This document shows, in pieces, positions 45,670-54,944 of a stretch of DNA of 64,000 bases. Source of the stretch: Acidihalobacter_A sp037381185 (GTDB lineage Bacteria; Pseudomonadota; Gammaproteobacteria; DSM-5130; Acidihalobacteraceae). The position numbers and the translations under genes are program-made. The notes below the pieces were generated by a model. That model saw only the letters and a program-made list of their open reading frames with translations, ran no database searches and was not told where the DNA came from. The stretch's first letter is position 1, and each line of letters opens with the position of its first letter. The stretch is from contig NZ_JARRQY010000010.1 of the NCBI RefSeq assembly GCF_037381185.1, positions 90,498 to 154,497 on the forward strand, read 5' to 3'.

Positions 45670-47433
45670 ATGGCAAAGACACTGGTAGCGGTAACCGCCT
45701 GTCCCACCGGGATTGCGCATACCTATATGGCGGCGGAGGCCTTGAAGAAGGCCGCAGAGCTGATGGGCTACGAACTCAAGGTGGAGACGCAGGGATCGGA
45801 GGGCACCAAGAATCCGCTGAGCGAGGCCGATATCGCTGCTGCCGAAGCGGTGGTGATCGCCGCCGACACGCATGTCGACATGGCGCCGTTCAAGGGCAAG
45901 CCGGTGTACGGGTCCACCACCAGCGAGGCGATCCGCGATCCGAAGAAGCTGCTCGAGGTCGCGCTGGCCGCGGTGCCTGCCGAGGCGGAAGCTGCGGCGC
46001 AGGAGGCGCCGGCTCCCGCCGCGGGCGGCAAGCGCCTGATCGGCGTTACGGCCTGCCCGACCGGCATCGCGCACACCTTCATGGCGGCCGAGTCGCTGCG
46101 CAAGACTGCGGAGGCGATGGGGCATCAGATGCGCGTCGAGACGCAGGGTTCGGTAGGCGCGCAGGATACGCTCACCGATGAGGAGATCGCAGCAGCCGAT
46201 GCCGTGATCATCGGCGCCGACACGCATGTCGATCTTAGCCGTTTTGCGGGTAAGACGGTCATCGAGGCCTCGGTGACCGAGGCGCTCAAACAGCCCTCGG
46301 CGCTGATCGAGAAGGCACTGTCCGAGCAGGCTCAGGCTCCGACCGGCAAAGGTGGCGAGGCCTATTTGCAGCAAGTGAAACAGGCCAAGGCCGAGCGCAG
46401 CGCGCAGCGCTCGGGTCCGTACAAGCACTTGCTTACCGGCGTGTCCTATATGCTGCCGGTGGTGGTCGCAGGCGGCCTGTTGATCGCGCTGTCCTTCGTG
46501 TTCGGTATCCATGCCTTCGAGACCAAGGGTACGCTGGCGGCGGCGCTGATGGATATTGGCGGCGGCACCGCATTCAAGCTGATGGTCCCGGTGCTGTCCG
46601 GCTTCATCGCCTTTTCCATCGCCGACCGTCCCGGTCTGGCGCCGGGTCTGGTCGGCGGCATGCTGGCAACCAACCTGGGAGCCGGTTTCATAGGTGGCAT
46701 CATCTCCGGTTTCCTGGCCGGTTACATCGCCCTGTGGCTGCGCGACAACATCCGCCTGCCGCAGAATCTGGAAGGCCTCAAGCCGATGCTGATCATTCCG
46801 CTGTTGTCGACACTGGCGGTCGGTTTGCTGATGGTCTACGTGATCGGTGGGCCGGTGCGCGCGATTCTCGACGCGCTGACGGCGTTCCTCAACGGCATGG
46901 GCACCACCAATGCAATTCTGTTGGGCGTGTTGCTCGGTGGCATGATGGCGGTGGACATGGGCGGGCCGGTGAACAAGGCGGCCTATACCTTTGCGGTCGG
47001 CCTGCTCAGTAGCCAGGTGTATACGCCGATGGCGGCCGTGATGGCGGCGGGTATGACGCCGCCCCTGGGACTGGCGCTGGCGACCCTGGTGGCCAGGAAC
47101 CGTTTCACGGCGGCTGAGCACGACGCGGGAAAGGCGGCGATCGTGCTGGGATTGTCCTTCATCACCGAAGGTGCGATCCCGTTTGCGGCCAAGGATCCGC
47201 TGCGCGTCATTCCGTCCTGTATCGTCGGCTCGGCCTTCACCGGGGCGCTGTCGATGCTGTTCCACTGCCAGCTGCGCGCGCCGCACGGCGGCGTCTTCGT
47301 ATTGGCGATTCCGCACGCGGTGTCTCATCTGTTGTTGTACGGCGTTGCCATCGTCGCCGGCACCATCGTCACTGCTGCGGCGGTGATTTTGGTCAAGAAG
47401 CCAATCGTCGAGACTGCGCCTGTGGTCGGTTAA
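45670..47433 (+). CDS. fruA: Fructose PTS permease EIIB'BC (FruA)
   Basis: Imports fructose and phosphorylates it at C1. The 587-aa protein has two tandem EIIB-Fru domains, each with ACPTGIAHT (C11 and C129), and a C-terminal EIIC domain (about 245-580) of eight to ten helices (YMLPVVVAGGLLIALSFVFG; GGMMAVDMGGPVNKAAYTFA; ITEGAIPFAAKDPLRVIP). Both B-domain cysteines are kept, although usually only the second is essential. Completes the fruBKA operon. Confidence 0.95.
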   Translation: MAKTLVAVTACPTGIAHTYMAAEALKKAAELMGYELKVETQGSEGTKNPLSEADIAAAEAVVIAADTHVDMAPFKGKPVYGSTTSEAIRDPKKLLEVALAAVPAEAEAAAQEAPAPAAGGKRLIGVTACPTGIAHTFMAAESLRKTAEAMGHQMRVETQGSVGAQDTLTDEEIAAADAVIIGADTHVDLSRFAGKTVIEASVTEALKQPSALIEKALSEQAQAPTGKGGEAYLQQVKQAKAERSAQRSGPYKHLLTGVSYMLPVVVAGGLLIALSFVFGIHAFETKGTLAAALMDIGGGTAFKLMVPVLSGFIAFSIADRPGLAPGLVGGMLATNLGAGFIGGIISGFLAGYIALWLRDNIRLPQNLEGLKPMLIIPLLSTLAVGLLMVYVIGGPVRAILDALTAFLNGMGTTNAILLGVLLGGMMAVDMGGPVNKAAYTFAVGLLSSQVYTPMAAVMAAGMTPPLGLALATLVARNRFTAAEHDAGKAAIVLGLSFITEGAIPFAAKDPLRVIPSCIVGSAFTGALSMLFHCQLRAPHGGVFVLAIPHAVSHLLLYGVAIVAGTIVTAAAVILVKKPIVETAPVVG

Positions 47434-47441
47434 GCCCCTTC

Positions 47442-47473
47442 AGTGGATCGGATGCTTCAGCGTCCGATCCACT
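47442..47473. terminator. Inverted repeat between convergent fruA and phosphatase genes
   Basis: AGTGGATCGGA and TCCGATCCACT form a perfect 11-bp stem with a 10-base loop. The right arm is also the end of the phosphatase coding sequence. There is no T-tract on either side, so it would be an unusual terminator, perhaps assisting fruBKA mRNA stability or bidirectional termination. Confidence 0.4.
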
Positions 47474-47912
47474 CCTCGCGCGCCGCGGCGATGAACGCAG
47501 GCCACGCGCCGTAGGGCTCCCACACGTCACGGATCAGAGCATCCGCGTCGGTGCGGACCCAGCCGCAGTCCCGTTCGAGGAATAGCGCGGTGAAGACGCT
47601 GGCGCGGTAGTTCATGGCGCAATGTACGAACAGGCGTTCGCTCTCGTGGGCGGCCATGTCTTCGGCGAAGGTTTGCAGTTCGGTCAATTGGGGGAGCTGG
47701 AAGCCGACCGGTATGTGACGGTAGCTCATGCCTATTTGCCGCGCCAGTCCCGCCTCGTCGGCCAAGCAGTAGGCCGGATCGAGCAGGCCGAGATTGACGA
47801 CGTGGACAGTGCCGGCGGCGGCGATCGCGGCAAGCTCCGCTTCAGTGGGTTGACCTCCAGTGAGCAGCTGCGGGAGTACTTGGCGGACGTTGATGATTTC
47901 GTGCAGGCTCAT
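47457..47912 (-). CDS. Tyrosine phosphatase-like protein with CX4R loop
   Basis: A 151-aa protein related to dual-specificity phosphatases (LPQLLTGGQPTEAELAAIAA; VVNLGLLDP). The active-site region reads FVHCAMNYRASVF: four residues, not the canonical five, separate Cys from Arg. The same pattern occurs in a bacterial subgroup of uncharacterised proteins, so it may be a variant loop rather than a defect. Substrate unknown. Confidence 0.75.
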   Translation of the reverse strand: MSLHEIINVRQVLPQLLTGGQPTEAELAAIAAAGTVHVVNLGLLDPAYCLADEAGLARQIGMSYRHIPVGFQLPQLTELQTFAEDMAAHESERLFVHCAMNYRASVFTALFLERDCGWVRTDADALIRDVWEPYGAWPAFIAAAREEWIGR

Positions 47913-47986
47913 GCGCGTCGGATCTCCAGCGGATTTGATACAACAGCTTCAGGATGCCCGGCCGGCATCGGTTTAGCGAGGGAGTA

Positions 47987-48274
47987 ATGAGACATATCAA
48001 GGTCAGTAACGGTCCATCTCGCGACATGGTGGTGACGCTCGGCCGCGAGCAACTGGTCATCCATCGGCGCTACGAGACTGTCAGCAGTCTCAACGATTTT
48101 ATGGTGGCTTTCTGGTTCCTGGTCGGCAGCATCATGTTTCTGTTCCCGCACTGGGTCGAGACGGGTAGCTGGCTGTTCGTGCTCGGCAGCGCTCAACTGC
48201 TGATTCGTCCCTGCATTCGCATCGCCCACCATATTCATTTGCGCAGATTGCCGGTTTCCAGTTGGGAAATGTGA
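47987..48274 (+). CDS. YrhK-domain membrane protein
   Basis: A 95-aa protein with a short N-terminal region and the YrhK domain: RRYETVSSLNDFMVAFWFLV followed by GSIMFLFPHW, and a second helix WLFVLGSAQLLIRP. Two membrane helices. The family is of unknown function. GAGGG at 47978-47982 supports the ATG at 47987. It is divergent from the phosphatase-like gene. Confidence 0.8.
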   Translation: MRHIKVSNGPSRDMVVTLGREQLVIHRRYETVSSLNDFMVAFWFLVGSIMFLFPHWVETGSWLFVLGSAQLLIRPCIRIAHHIHLRRLPVSSWEM

Positions 48275-48302
48275 CGGTAGCCGTCCTCTCGGCGCTCGCG
48301 GA

Positions 48303-48356
48303 CAGCGCGTAACGCCGCAGATTGCCAGCGCAGCCATTTAATCGGCGTGCCCCTAA
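48303..48356 (-). repeat. REP-like repeat, copy C (single arm)
   Basis: On the complement it starts TTAGGGGCACGCCGATTAAA, then TGGCTGCG and CAATCTGC, matching copies A, B and D. The first TAG is the stop codon of the glutathione transferase gene, so the repeat begins exactly at that stop. No clear right arm could be found. Confidence 0.6.
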
Positions 48357-49045
48357 GCCAGCCAGATCTCCAGCGCCTCGTATTGCGGCAGGTTCTCGAT
48401 CTCGTTGCGGGCGGCGGTATACCAGGCGTCGAGGGCCGGCAGGGCGCGCAGCTCCTCGACGTAGCGGGCGGCATCGGCGGGCATCGGCACGTTGTAGGTC
48501 AGGAAGCGTGTCGCGATCGGTGCGAAAAACGCGTCGGCGATGGAGAAATCGCCGAACAGCCAGGGTTTGCCGTGTGCAAAGGCGTGGCGGCATTCGCTCC
48601 ACAGCGAGGTGATGCGGCTGATTTCGTTGCCGACCTTGTCGCTGAAGTCGCGCCAGGCGAATTCGCTGCGCAGGTTCATCGGCAGGTGTTGGCGCAGGCA
48701 GGGGAAGCCCGAGTGCATTTCCGCGCAGGCGGCGCGCGCCACGGCGCGCGCACGCTGGTCAGCGGGCCAGCCGCGACCGTCCAGATGGCATTCGGAAACG
48801 TATTCGCAGATGGCCAGCGAGTCCCATAGGTGGAGGTCGCTCTCGAGCAGAACCGGTACCAGCCCAGAGGCCGAGTACTCGCGCAGTTTGTCCGCGGTGT
48901 CCTGATGACCTAGGGCGACGCGCAGTTCCGTGAATGGAACCTGGTTCTGGCGCATGAAAAGCCATGCGCGCAGCGACCAGGACGAATAGTTCCTGTTGCC
49001 GATGACTAGGGTCGTGTCTTCGGTATTCGCCGTCAGGCTGCCCAT
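48353..49045 (-). CDS. Glutathione S-transferase
   Basis: A 230-aa GST with an N-terminal thioredoxin-like domain (LVIGNRNYSSWSLRAWLFMR, LVPVLLESDLHLWDSLAICE) and a C-terminal helical domain (SIADAFFAPIATRFLTY). The Ser-rich NYSSWS near residue 20 is the usual place of the catalytic Ser/Tyr. It resembles the YfcF/zeta-like group; substrate unknown. Cytoplasmic. Confidence 0.88.
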   Translation of the reverse strand: MGSLTANTEDTTLVIGNRNYSSWSLRAWLFMRQNQVPFTELRVALGHQDTADKLREYSASGLVPVLLESDLHLWDSLAICEYVSECHLDGRGWPADQRARAVARAACAEMHSGFPCLRQHLPMNLRSEFAWRDFSDKVGNEISRITSLWSECRHAFAHGKPWLFGDFSIADAFFAPIATRFLTYNVPMPADAARYVEELRALPALDAWYTAARNEIENLPQYEALEIWLA

Positions 49046-49102
49046 GCTTGAATTCCTCTCTCTATCCTTTGTTATGTCTCTAACCGGTGTGTGTTGCTGG
49101 CC

Positions 49103-50086
49103 TCAGCTTGGCAGTGTTTGCCTCAGATATATGGTCAGCAGCAGGATCGCGAGCGTTGCTATCCACATCACCAGGTAGATCGTGGTGGCGCGTTTGGCGC
49201 GCTCCTTGTCGACTCAGGAACGCGGGCGCGCTCCCTTGAATAGAAAAACGATCTTGCTGGCGAGATTGACGCAAACGATGTTGACCGCCAGCAGAAGTCC
49301 GGCGCCACCGGCAAGAGCGATGTCCTGCGCGCCCAGAAACAGACCGAGCGCCGCGGCAGGCGGCAGCAGCGCTACCGAAACCATGACGCCGACCAGAACG
49401 CTGGGCAGGCCTGTGGTGAGCGACAGCGCGGCGGCAACGCCCGAGGCCAGTGCTAACGCTACGGTGTCGAAACCGGGAACTGTTCTGGATAGTAGATCCT
49501 GGCTGTCGAGCGCGTAGGGCCAGAATACGCCGATCAGTGCCGAGAGGCCGATCGCCAGCACAATACCTGCGACGAGGCTGGTCACCGCCTTGCGCATCAG
49601 CGCCAGGTCGCCCAGTGCGGTGCTCAGACCGAAGGCGAGATTGGGGCCGAGCAGCGGGGCGATGACCATCGCGCCGATGACCGCGCTGAGGTTGTTTTCG
49701 ATCATGCCGATGGCTGCGACCAGGGTCGACAGCATCACCAGCACCACATAATTCGAGCCGAGGCGGGCATTCTTTTCGACGCTGGCGTACAAGGATTCGC
49801 GTGCCGAAGTGGCCGAGTCTTCCTTCTGGCTTTCGGTGTCCGGCGGGCGCGGCAGCGCCGTCTCGACCGCCAGCACCAGGATGTGCGCCTGCGGTTGCGC
49901 GCCGAGCACGCCCTGCAGCAGGTCCGGGGCGCGTTGGAGCTTGTCGTCGGTTACCAGCAGACGCATCAGCTGTTGGCCGTCCTTGTCCACTGCAGTGCTG
50001 TGGAAGTCGTCGGCTTCGACCGTATCGGCGATGGCCGAGACGGTATCCAGGCTCAATGCCTCGGTCACGACCTCGATGACTTTCAC
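49103..50086 (-). pseudogene. DUF389 membrane protein with premature TGA before the last helix
   Basis: From 50086 the frame encodes a DUF389 (TIGR00341-type) protein: a soluble N-terminal part, then helices in NYVVLVMLSTLVAAIGMIEN, SAVIGAMVIAPLLGPNLAFG and following. It stops at TGA 49216-49214 after GARPRS, giving 290 aa. In the same frame the sequence continues as VDKERAKRATTIYLVMWIAT, a further membrane helix, and a stop at 49105-49103. A Trp codon would be expected at the TGA, suggesting TGG to TGA. The 290-aa form keeps all core helices and could still function. Confidence 0.75.
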
Positions 50087-50743
50087 GTTTCGTACCCTTT
50101 CTCCATCCGCGGTGGGTTGCTGCCCCTATAGAGCGAGATTAGCCGATTCCGCCCGTCAACGGCGAACGGCGTCTGGAGGCGGTTGGTAAAGCGGTGGTGC
50201 CAGGTGGTTTGGGAACGGTCGAAACTTGTTGCGTGCATCGAGATGCCGAGGGAGGGCCGGCAGATGGACGAAAAAGTAGACAGTCCTGAAAGGGTGTTTT
50301 AACTCTATGATGAATACGCGCACGCCTTCATAGACCGGTGCCGGTTTCTCTCCGGGCAACGACGATCGTGGCCGCGAACTGCAGGCATCCATGACCGGTG
50401 GCAAGCTGCGTCACGACTTACGCCGCAGCCCGTTTCGCTAGAGGCATAGAACACGGCAACGGCAGGCTGGGGGCGGTAGGTTTCGGCTATGGCCGTGCGG
50501 GATTTCCTATCGACCGGCCGTGGTATCGCCGCAGACCATGGATGCGGCGGTGCCGTTCTACGGAGCTGTGCCATTGCTTACGAAGCGACGCTCAAGCGTT
50601 ATGGGCCTTCGTCTATCAGGGCGTCAAGCAGGTTTTCACAGCGACGCCGCACCCCGTTACGGGGAGGCCAGCGTCGAGCTTGCCTGACGGCGTAAGCGGG
50701 ATTTCTTCCGCGAGAGCCTGAGCACTTGAGCCGAACGGCAGGA
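50087..50743. other. Intergenic region without a convincing gene
   Basis: About 660 bases between the DUF389 gene and an alpha/beta hydrolase. All frames here are short, with unlikely composition and no recognisable domain. The complement near 50690 reads EIPLTPSGKLDAG, like the end of an adenylating enzyme, but only about a dozen residues match. It may be decayed coding sequence. Confidence 0.5.
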
Positions 50744-51493
50744 CTAGCGTTTCTGTAAACGATGCAAGGCGTCCAGCACATCGACCCACGCGGCGCTGAG
50801 CGGATCGATGAGTTGGAAATGGCCGCAGTCGCCGACTGGGGTCAAGCGCGTGCGCGCATGCCGGGCGCTATAGGCTTCCGACACTTCCAGCGGCACCACT
50901 TCATCCTGCATGCCGTGCACGATCTCGACCGCGCAGTTGGGTGCGTCCAAGCGGCAGGGATCGAGTTCCGGGCGCTGTTCCGGCTCCGTGCCGAGAAAGG
51001 CCTGCACGGCGCCGTCGCCCAGAGCCAGGCGGTGGGCTAGCGCGAGGTCGGCGACCGGTGCCAGCACCAGCACGCCCTGCAGACGCGGTGCGGGCAAGGT
51101 GGCTGCGGCCCACAGAGCCAGATGACCACCAGCCGAATGGCCGATGGCGATACAGCGTCCGTCGTGTTCTTCCACCGCTTCCGGCAGGATGGCAAGGGCA
51201 CGACGGATGTCTGCCAGCGTCGCGTCGGGATCGCCTGGAATACGCCGGTATTCCGGTGCGGCCACGGTCCAGCCCTGCGTAGCCAGCGCGTCGGCCATGG
51301 GGCTGGTATGGGTGCGGTCGTAGGTCGGGCGCCAATAGCCTCCGTGCAGAACGATTGCGAGTGGACGGGCGGATGACTGTGTGTTGCAGCGGCCGTGGCG
51401 CACGTCGGCGATCTGCTCGGGGCCGTCGCCGTAGGCGATGACGGCGTCGGCCGGAGGTGCAGGGCGGGTCAGTACTGAGCGGTCTTCAATCAT
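50744..51493 (-). CDS. Alpha/beta hydrolase, kynurenine formamidase-like
   Basis: A 249-aa hydrolase with the oxyanion motif HGGYWRP, nucleophile Ser in GHSAGGH and the C-terminal acid/His region (VVPLEVS; GDCGHFQLID). The HGGYW form is typical of arylformamidase-type esterases, but no tryptophan-degradation genes are near, so the substrate is open. The ATG at 51493 gives the normal N terminus; the preceding response-regulator gene ends seven bases away on the same strand. Confidence 0.82.
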   Translation of the reverse strand: MIEDRSVLTRPAPPADAVIAYGDGPEQIADVRHGRCNTQSSARPLAIVLHGGYWRPTYDRTHTSPMADALATQGWTVAAPEYRRIPGDPDATLADIRRALAILPEAVEEHDGRCIAIGHSAGGHLALWAAATLPAPRLQGVLVLAPVADLALAHRLALGDGAVQAFLGTEPEQRPELDPCRLDAPNCAVEIVHGMQDEVVPLEVSEAYSARHARTRLTPVGDCGHFQLIDPLSAAWVDVLDALHRLQKR

Positions 51494-51500
51494 TATCTGA

Positions 51501-52703
51501 CTAAGGCGTTTCCGGGTGTGGGGGGGTAGGGTGGGAGCCGGCGGGGGGCGAGTCTCCCGGCGCGGCATCCTCGTGCGCGGGGCAACTGATCAGGAGGGGT
51601 TCCTCAATGGCTCCCGCCGCCAGCAGGTTACGCAGCGTGATGATGGCAGTGAGACTTAGTTCATTGCCTTTCTTTAGGACGATGAGATTGCGGGTGGTGC
51701 GCACATCCTCTTCCACTACCCAGCCAGGCACGAGGTCGTGTACGCGCACGCTGCGGCGCTTGCTGTCGCGGGCGGGGTGATAATCGCTCAAGGCCTGCAG
51801 GATGTCTCCCGCTATCGCGGGCTTGGCGATCTTCAGGGCCTCGATGGCGCGGGCGATGGACATCTGTTCGGAAACCGTATGCTTGACCAGGAGCAAGGCG
51901 GCACGCAACAGCTGCGCCCCTCGGATGATGTCCGCGGGGCTGTCCGGCGGTGGAGGCTTGGCCTGATAGCGTACGATTTCGGCGACCTTCTCCAGGCGCG
52001 GAATGGAAGCGAGCAGACGATGGGCTACTTCCGGATGCGAGTCGAACAGTTCGCGTTCCTTTTCGCTGACGGGGCGATGGGCTATTTCGCGCTGCACGAT
52101 GTCGCTAGGCACGGACACGCAGCCGATCTGGCTCAGGGCTGCCGCGACATGCATCGTCCAGGCGTTAGGCCAGTTGAGCCTGTCCAGCACGTGGCGCACG
52201 CATGCCTGAATCATGGCGGTGCGCTCGAATGCCCACGGCGCAGCCATGGCCAGCACTTCGGTCAGCGTTTTGACGGTGCCGGCTAATGTGGTTTCCAGCA
52301 GTTCGCGTTCGGCTCGTATGAGGCGGTACTGGGTCACCGCCTGATCGAGATTGGAGATGAGTTCTTCTGCGGGGCAGGGCTTGCACAGGAACCGAAAGAT
52401 CGCGCCCTGATTGATGGCGGAAATGGCCGATTCGGTATCCGCCTGGCCGGTCAGGAGGATGCGTACGCTGTCGGGGGCCAGTTCACGCGCGCGGGCCAGG
52501 AACGCCGCCCCGTCCATACCCGGCATGCGCATGTCTGACACGATCACCGCGAAGGGTTCGTCGCGCTCCAGTACGGCCAGACCGATTTCTCCGCTGGGGG
52601 CTGTGCTGACGTCGAATCGGTCGAACAGGGCACGTTCCAATCCCGAGAGTAGTTTGGGCTCGTCATCGACGCAGAGAATGCGAGGCAAGTCATTCTCGTT
52701 CAT
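51501..52703 (-). CDS. Response regulator with degenerate HD-GYP-like output domain
   Basis: A 400-aa protein with a receiver domain (phospho-acceptor D57 in IVSDMRMPGMDG) and an output domain (about 140-320) related to HD-GYP phosphodiesterases. The catalytic His-Asp and GYP motifs are replaced (HVAAALSQIGC; HPEVAHRLLASIPRLEKVAE, IVRYQAKPPPP), so cyclic di-GMP hydrolysis is unlikely. It starts four bases inside the previous gene's end. Last gene of a FIST sensor/kinase/regulator operon; the C-terminal tail is Pro-rich. Confidence 0.82.
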   Translation of the reverse strand: MNENDLPRILCVDDEPKLLSGLERALFDRFDVSTAPSGEIGLAVLERDEPFAVIVSDMRMPGMDGAAFLARARELAPDSVRILLTGQADTESAISAINQGAIFRFLCKPCPAEELISNLDQAVTQYRLIRAERELLETTLAGTVKTLTEVLAMAAPWAFERTAMIQACVRHVLDRLNWPNAWTMHVAAALSQIGCVSVPSDIVQREIAHRPVSEKERELFDSHPEVAHRLLASIPRLEKVAEIVRYQAKPPPPDSPADIIRGAQLLRAALLLVKHTVSEQMSIARAIEALKIAKPAIAGDILQALSDYHPARDSKRRSVRVHDLVPGWVVEEDVRTTRNLIVLKKGNELSLTAIITLRNLLAAGAIEEPLLISCPAHEDAAPGDSPPAGSHPTPPHPETP

Positions 52704-53806
52704 GTCGTCTCATGGTCCTCGGATTGTTGTCGATATGTTTCGGTCCATTGTGGCAGGTGTCCACCGACATCCATTTTCTGTAGATAGGCCTCGTCGACAG
52801 GGGTTCCGTTGACCAGTGAGACCGCCACATGTACGACACCGACGGCATCGAACGCGCTGTGGTTGAGCCGACCGGGGCTGCCGTGGTGTGCGACGGCTTC
52901 GACGATAGTGGGTGGCAGGCCCCAGACGCCGAGAAGGTAGGCGCCGACTTCCACGTGTGTCGGAAAACCTCTGCCTTCGGTGTCTGCTTTGGCGCAAAGT
53001 CTATCAATGTCGGGCAGCAGTCTGCCGACGTCGGCGAGCAGGGCCGCAGTGGTGGCTGTCTCGATCGGCGCGAATGGGACGCAGATTGCGCCTGCAAGGC
53101 GCGAGGCCCGTACCGCATTCAGGCGTAGGCGGTCGATCTCCAGGCGATTTCCATCGCCGAATACTTCGTTCGCCAGAACCAGCTTGCTCAGCATGTTGAA
53201 GCCAATGCGTTCCACTGCATCCTCGATATCGGTAATGCTTCGCGTGCCGCGGAAGAATGCGCTGTTGGCCATCTGCAGTGCCTTGGCGGCCAGTGCGGGA
53301 TCGCTGCGTATGGTTGCTCCGATTTGCTCCATGCGCACGTTTTCATCGGCTAACAGTTCGGTGAGCCTGATATATATGCGCGGTGCGGCCGGCAGCGTGC
53401 CGATGCGGCCCACGATGCCCTGTATGGTGGCATCGTGCAGCAGTCCCTGCAGGTTTTCGGCCCGGTCGATCGCCTCGATGATGTTGTCGCAGCTGCAGGG
53501 TTTGCTCAGGAACTGATGCGCTACGTCCAGGGCGCGCAGGGCCGCTTCCTGTTCGGTATAGCCTGATAAAACGATGCGGATGGTGCGGGGCCAGTTGTCG
53601 CGCACTTGGCGCAGCAACTGGGCACCGTCCATCAGTGGCATGCGCATGTCCGAGACTACGACGTCGGCCGGTGTGTCGGACAGCTTCTCGAGAGCTTCGG
53701 CGCCACTGTGAGCGAAATCCAGATTCCAGTCGCGGTCGGTCATGAACAGCGCGCGTTCGATGCCGGCCAGGACACGGTCTTCGTCGTCTACGAACAGGAT
53801 GCGCAC
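52700..53806 (-). CDS. Response regulator with HDOD output domain
   Basis: A 368-aa protein: receiver domain with phospho-acceptor D53 (VVSDMRMPLMDG) and K103-type Lys in FLSKPCS, then an HDOD domain (GTLPAAPRIYIRLTELLADE, IRSDPALAAKALQMANSAFF, then AALLADVGRLLPDID). The GTG at 53806 follows GGAGGAGA, four bases after the kinase stop. Likely phosphorylated by the kinase encoded directly upstream. It overlaps the next regulator gene by four bases. Confidence 0.86.
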   Translation of the reverse strand: MRILFVDDEDRVLAGIERALFMTDRDWNLDFAHSGAEALEKLSDTPADVVVSDMRMPLMDGAQLLRQVRDNWPRTIRIVLSGYTEQEAALRALDVAHQFLSKPCSCDNIIEAIDRAENLQGLLHDATIQGIVGRIGTLPAAPRIYIRLTELLADENVRMEQIGATIRSDPALAAKALQMANSAFFRGTRSITDIEDAVERIGFNMLSKLVLANEVFGDGNRLEIDRLRLNAVRASRLAGAICVPFAPIETATTAALLADVGRLLPDIDRLCAKADTEGRGFPTHVEVGAYLLGVWGLPPTIVEAVAHHGSPGRLNHSAFDAVGVVHVAVSLVNGTPVDEAYLQKMDVGGHLPQWTETYRQQSEDHETT

Positions 53807-53810
53807 GCGC

Positions 53811-54941
53811 TCAGTCTCCTCCGGTGTCTGCGATGGGCAGACGTACGATGAAGGTCGTGCCCACCCCGACTTCGGTTTCGAAGAATATCTGACCCTGATG
53901 TTTGTCGACCACAATGGAATAGGCGATCGCCAGCCCCTGCCCGGTACCCTTTCCGACACCTTTGGTGGTGAAGAAGGGGTTGAATATCTTGTTCCGAATG
54001 GCCTCCGGTATACCGTCACCGTCATCCACGACGAGGATGTCGACGAAGTTGCTGCCGTGCTTGCGCAGGCGGATGGTGATCCTGCCTTTTTCTCTTTCGC
54101 CGGTCTTGAGCGTGTCGGAGATCGCATGCGTGGCGTTGACCACGAGATTGAGCACGACCTGTCCGATTTCGTCGCGCAGGCAGGGAACCGGAGGCACGTC
54201 GTCGTCAAAGTCGGTTTCCAGTTCGGCCACGTATTTCCATTCGTTGCGAGTGACGGTGGCGGTGGTCTCGATTAGTGCGCGGAGGTCGACGGCTTCCTTC
54301 TCGCCGGCTGACGGATGCGAGAACTCCTTCATCGCAGCGACGATACTGGAAATCCTCTCCATGCCTTCGAGAGATTGCTCAAGGGCTAGCGGGAACTCTT
54401 CGCGTAGATAGGCGAACTTCGTGCGTCTGACGAGTTCGTCGAACTCCGTGATGAGATCGCGGGCCAAGCCCGCGGCACGAGCCGCTTCAATGACCTCGAA
54501 AGCCTTGTCGAAGACGCGGTCGGCACCCTCTTTGGCCCGATGTACGAAGGTGAGATTGTCGCGTACGTACTGGGTCGGCGTGTTGATCTCATGGGCAATG
54601 CCGGCGGCTAGTTGACCGATGGATTCCATTTTCTGTGCCTGCAGCAGCATTGCCTGGGTCCTACCCAGCTTATCCAGCGTTTCCTGTAGCTCGCGCCGCT
54701 CCTCGCTCAGTTCCCGTGTTTTCAGGGCGACGACTTTGCCGAGCGCGATGTTCTGCTCCAGCACGGCCAGCGGCGAGGTTGCCGATTCGTCGCGCGCCAG
54801 CACTCGCTTCTTGAGCGCGACGATGGTCTTTTCCTTTGCCTCGAGCTTGCGTTCGAGTTCGGCTATGCGCTTCGACAGGCCATCCTGGGAGGAGGAGGCG
54901 TTTTCGGGCGCCGCCTGTCCGGCGCGGCTTTCAGTATTCAT
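53811..54941 (-). CDS. Soluble sensor histidine kinase
   Basis: A 376-aa kinase without membrane helices. N-terminal coiled coil (about 22-105), H box AAGIAHEINTPTQYV with phospho-H117, a long dimerisation region, and the HATPase domain (N box VVLNLVVNATHAI, DDGDGIPEA, TTKGVGKGTGQGLAI). It starts three bases after the FIST gene stop. Kinases that lack a sensor domain and sit next to FIST proteins are regulated by them, as for NahK and NosP in Pseudomonas aeruginosa. Confidence 0.9.
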   Translation of the reverse strand: MNTESRAGQAAPENASSSQDGLSKRIAELERKLEAKEKTIVALKKRVLARDESATSPLAVLEQNIALGKVVALKTRELSEERRELQETLDKLGRTQAMLLQAQKMESIGQLAAGIAHEINTPTQYVRDNLTFVHRAKEGADRVFDKAFEVIEAARAAGLARDLITEFDELVRRTKFAYLREEFPLALEQSLEGMERISSIVAAMKEFSHPSAGEKEAVDLRALIETTATVTRNEWKYVAELETDFDDDVPPVPCLRDEIGQVVLNLVVNATHAISDTLKTGEREKGRITIRLRKHGSNFVDILVVDDGDGIPEAIRNKIFNPFFTTKGVGKGTGQGLAIAYSIVVDKHQGQIFFETEVGVGTTFIVRLPIADTGGD

Positions 54942-54944
54942 ATA

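Noticed and set aside
45205..47328. A 707-codon open frame antisense to fruA and fruK
   Set aside because: Shadow of the fruA/fruK coding strand, with extremely basic low-complexity composition.
50650..50740. EIPLTPSGKLDAG on the complement, like the C-terminal motif of adenylating enzymes
   Set aside because: Only about a dozen residues match and nothing of the family is visible around it. Kept only as a hint in the gap entry.
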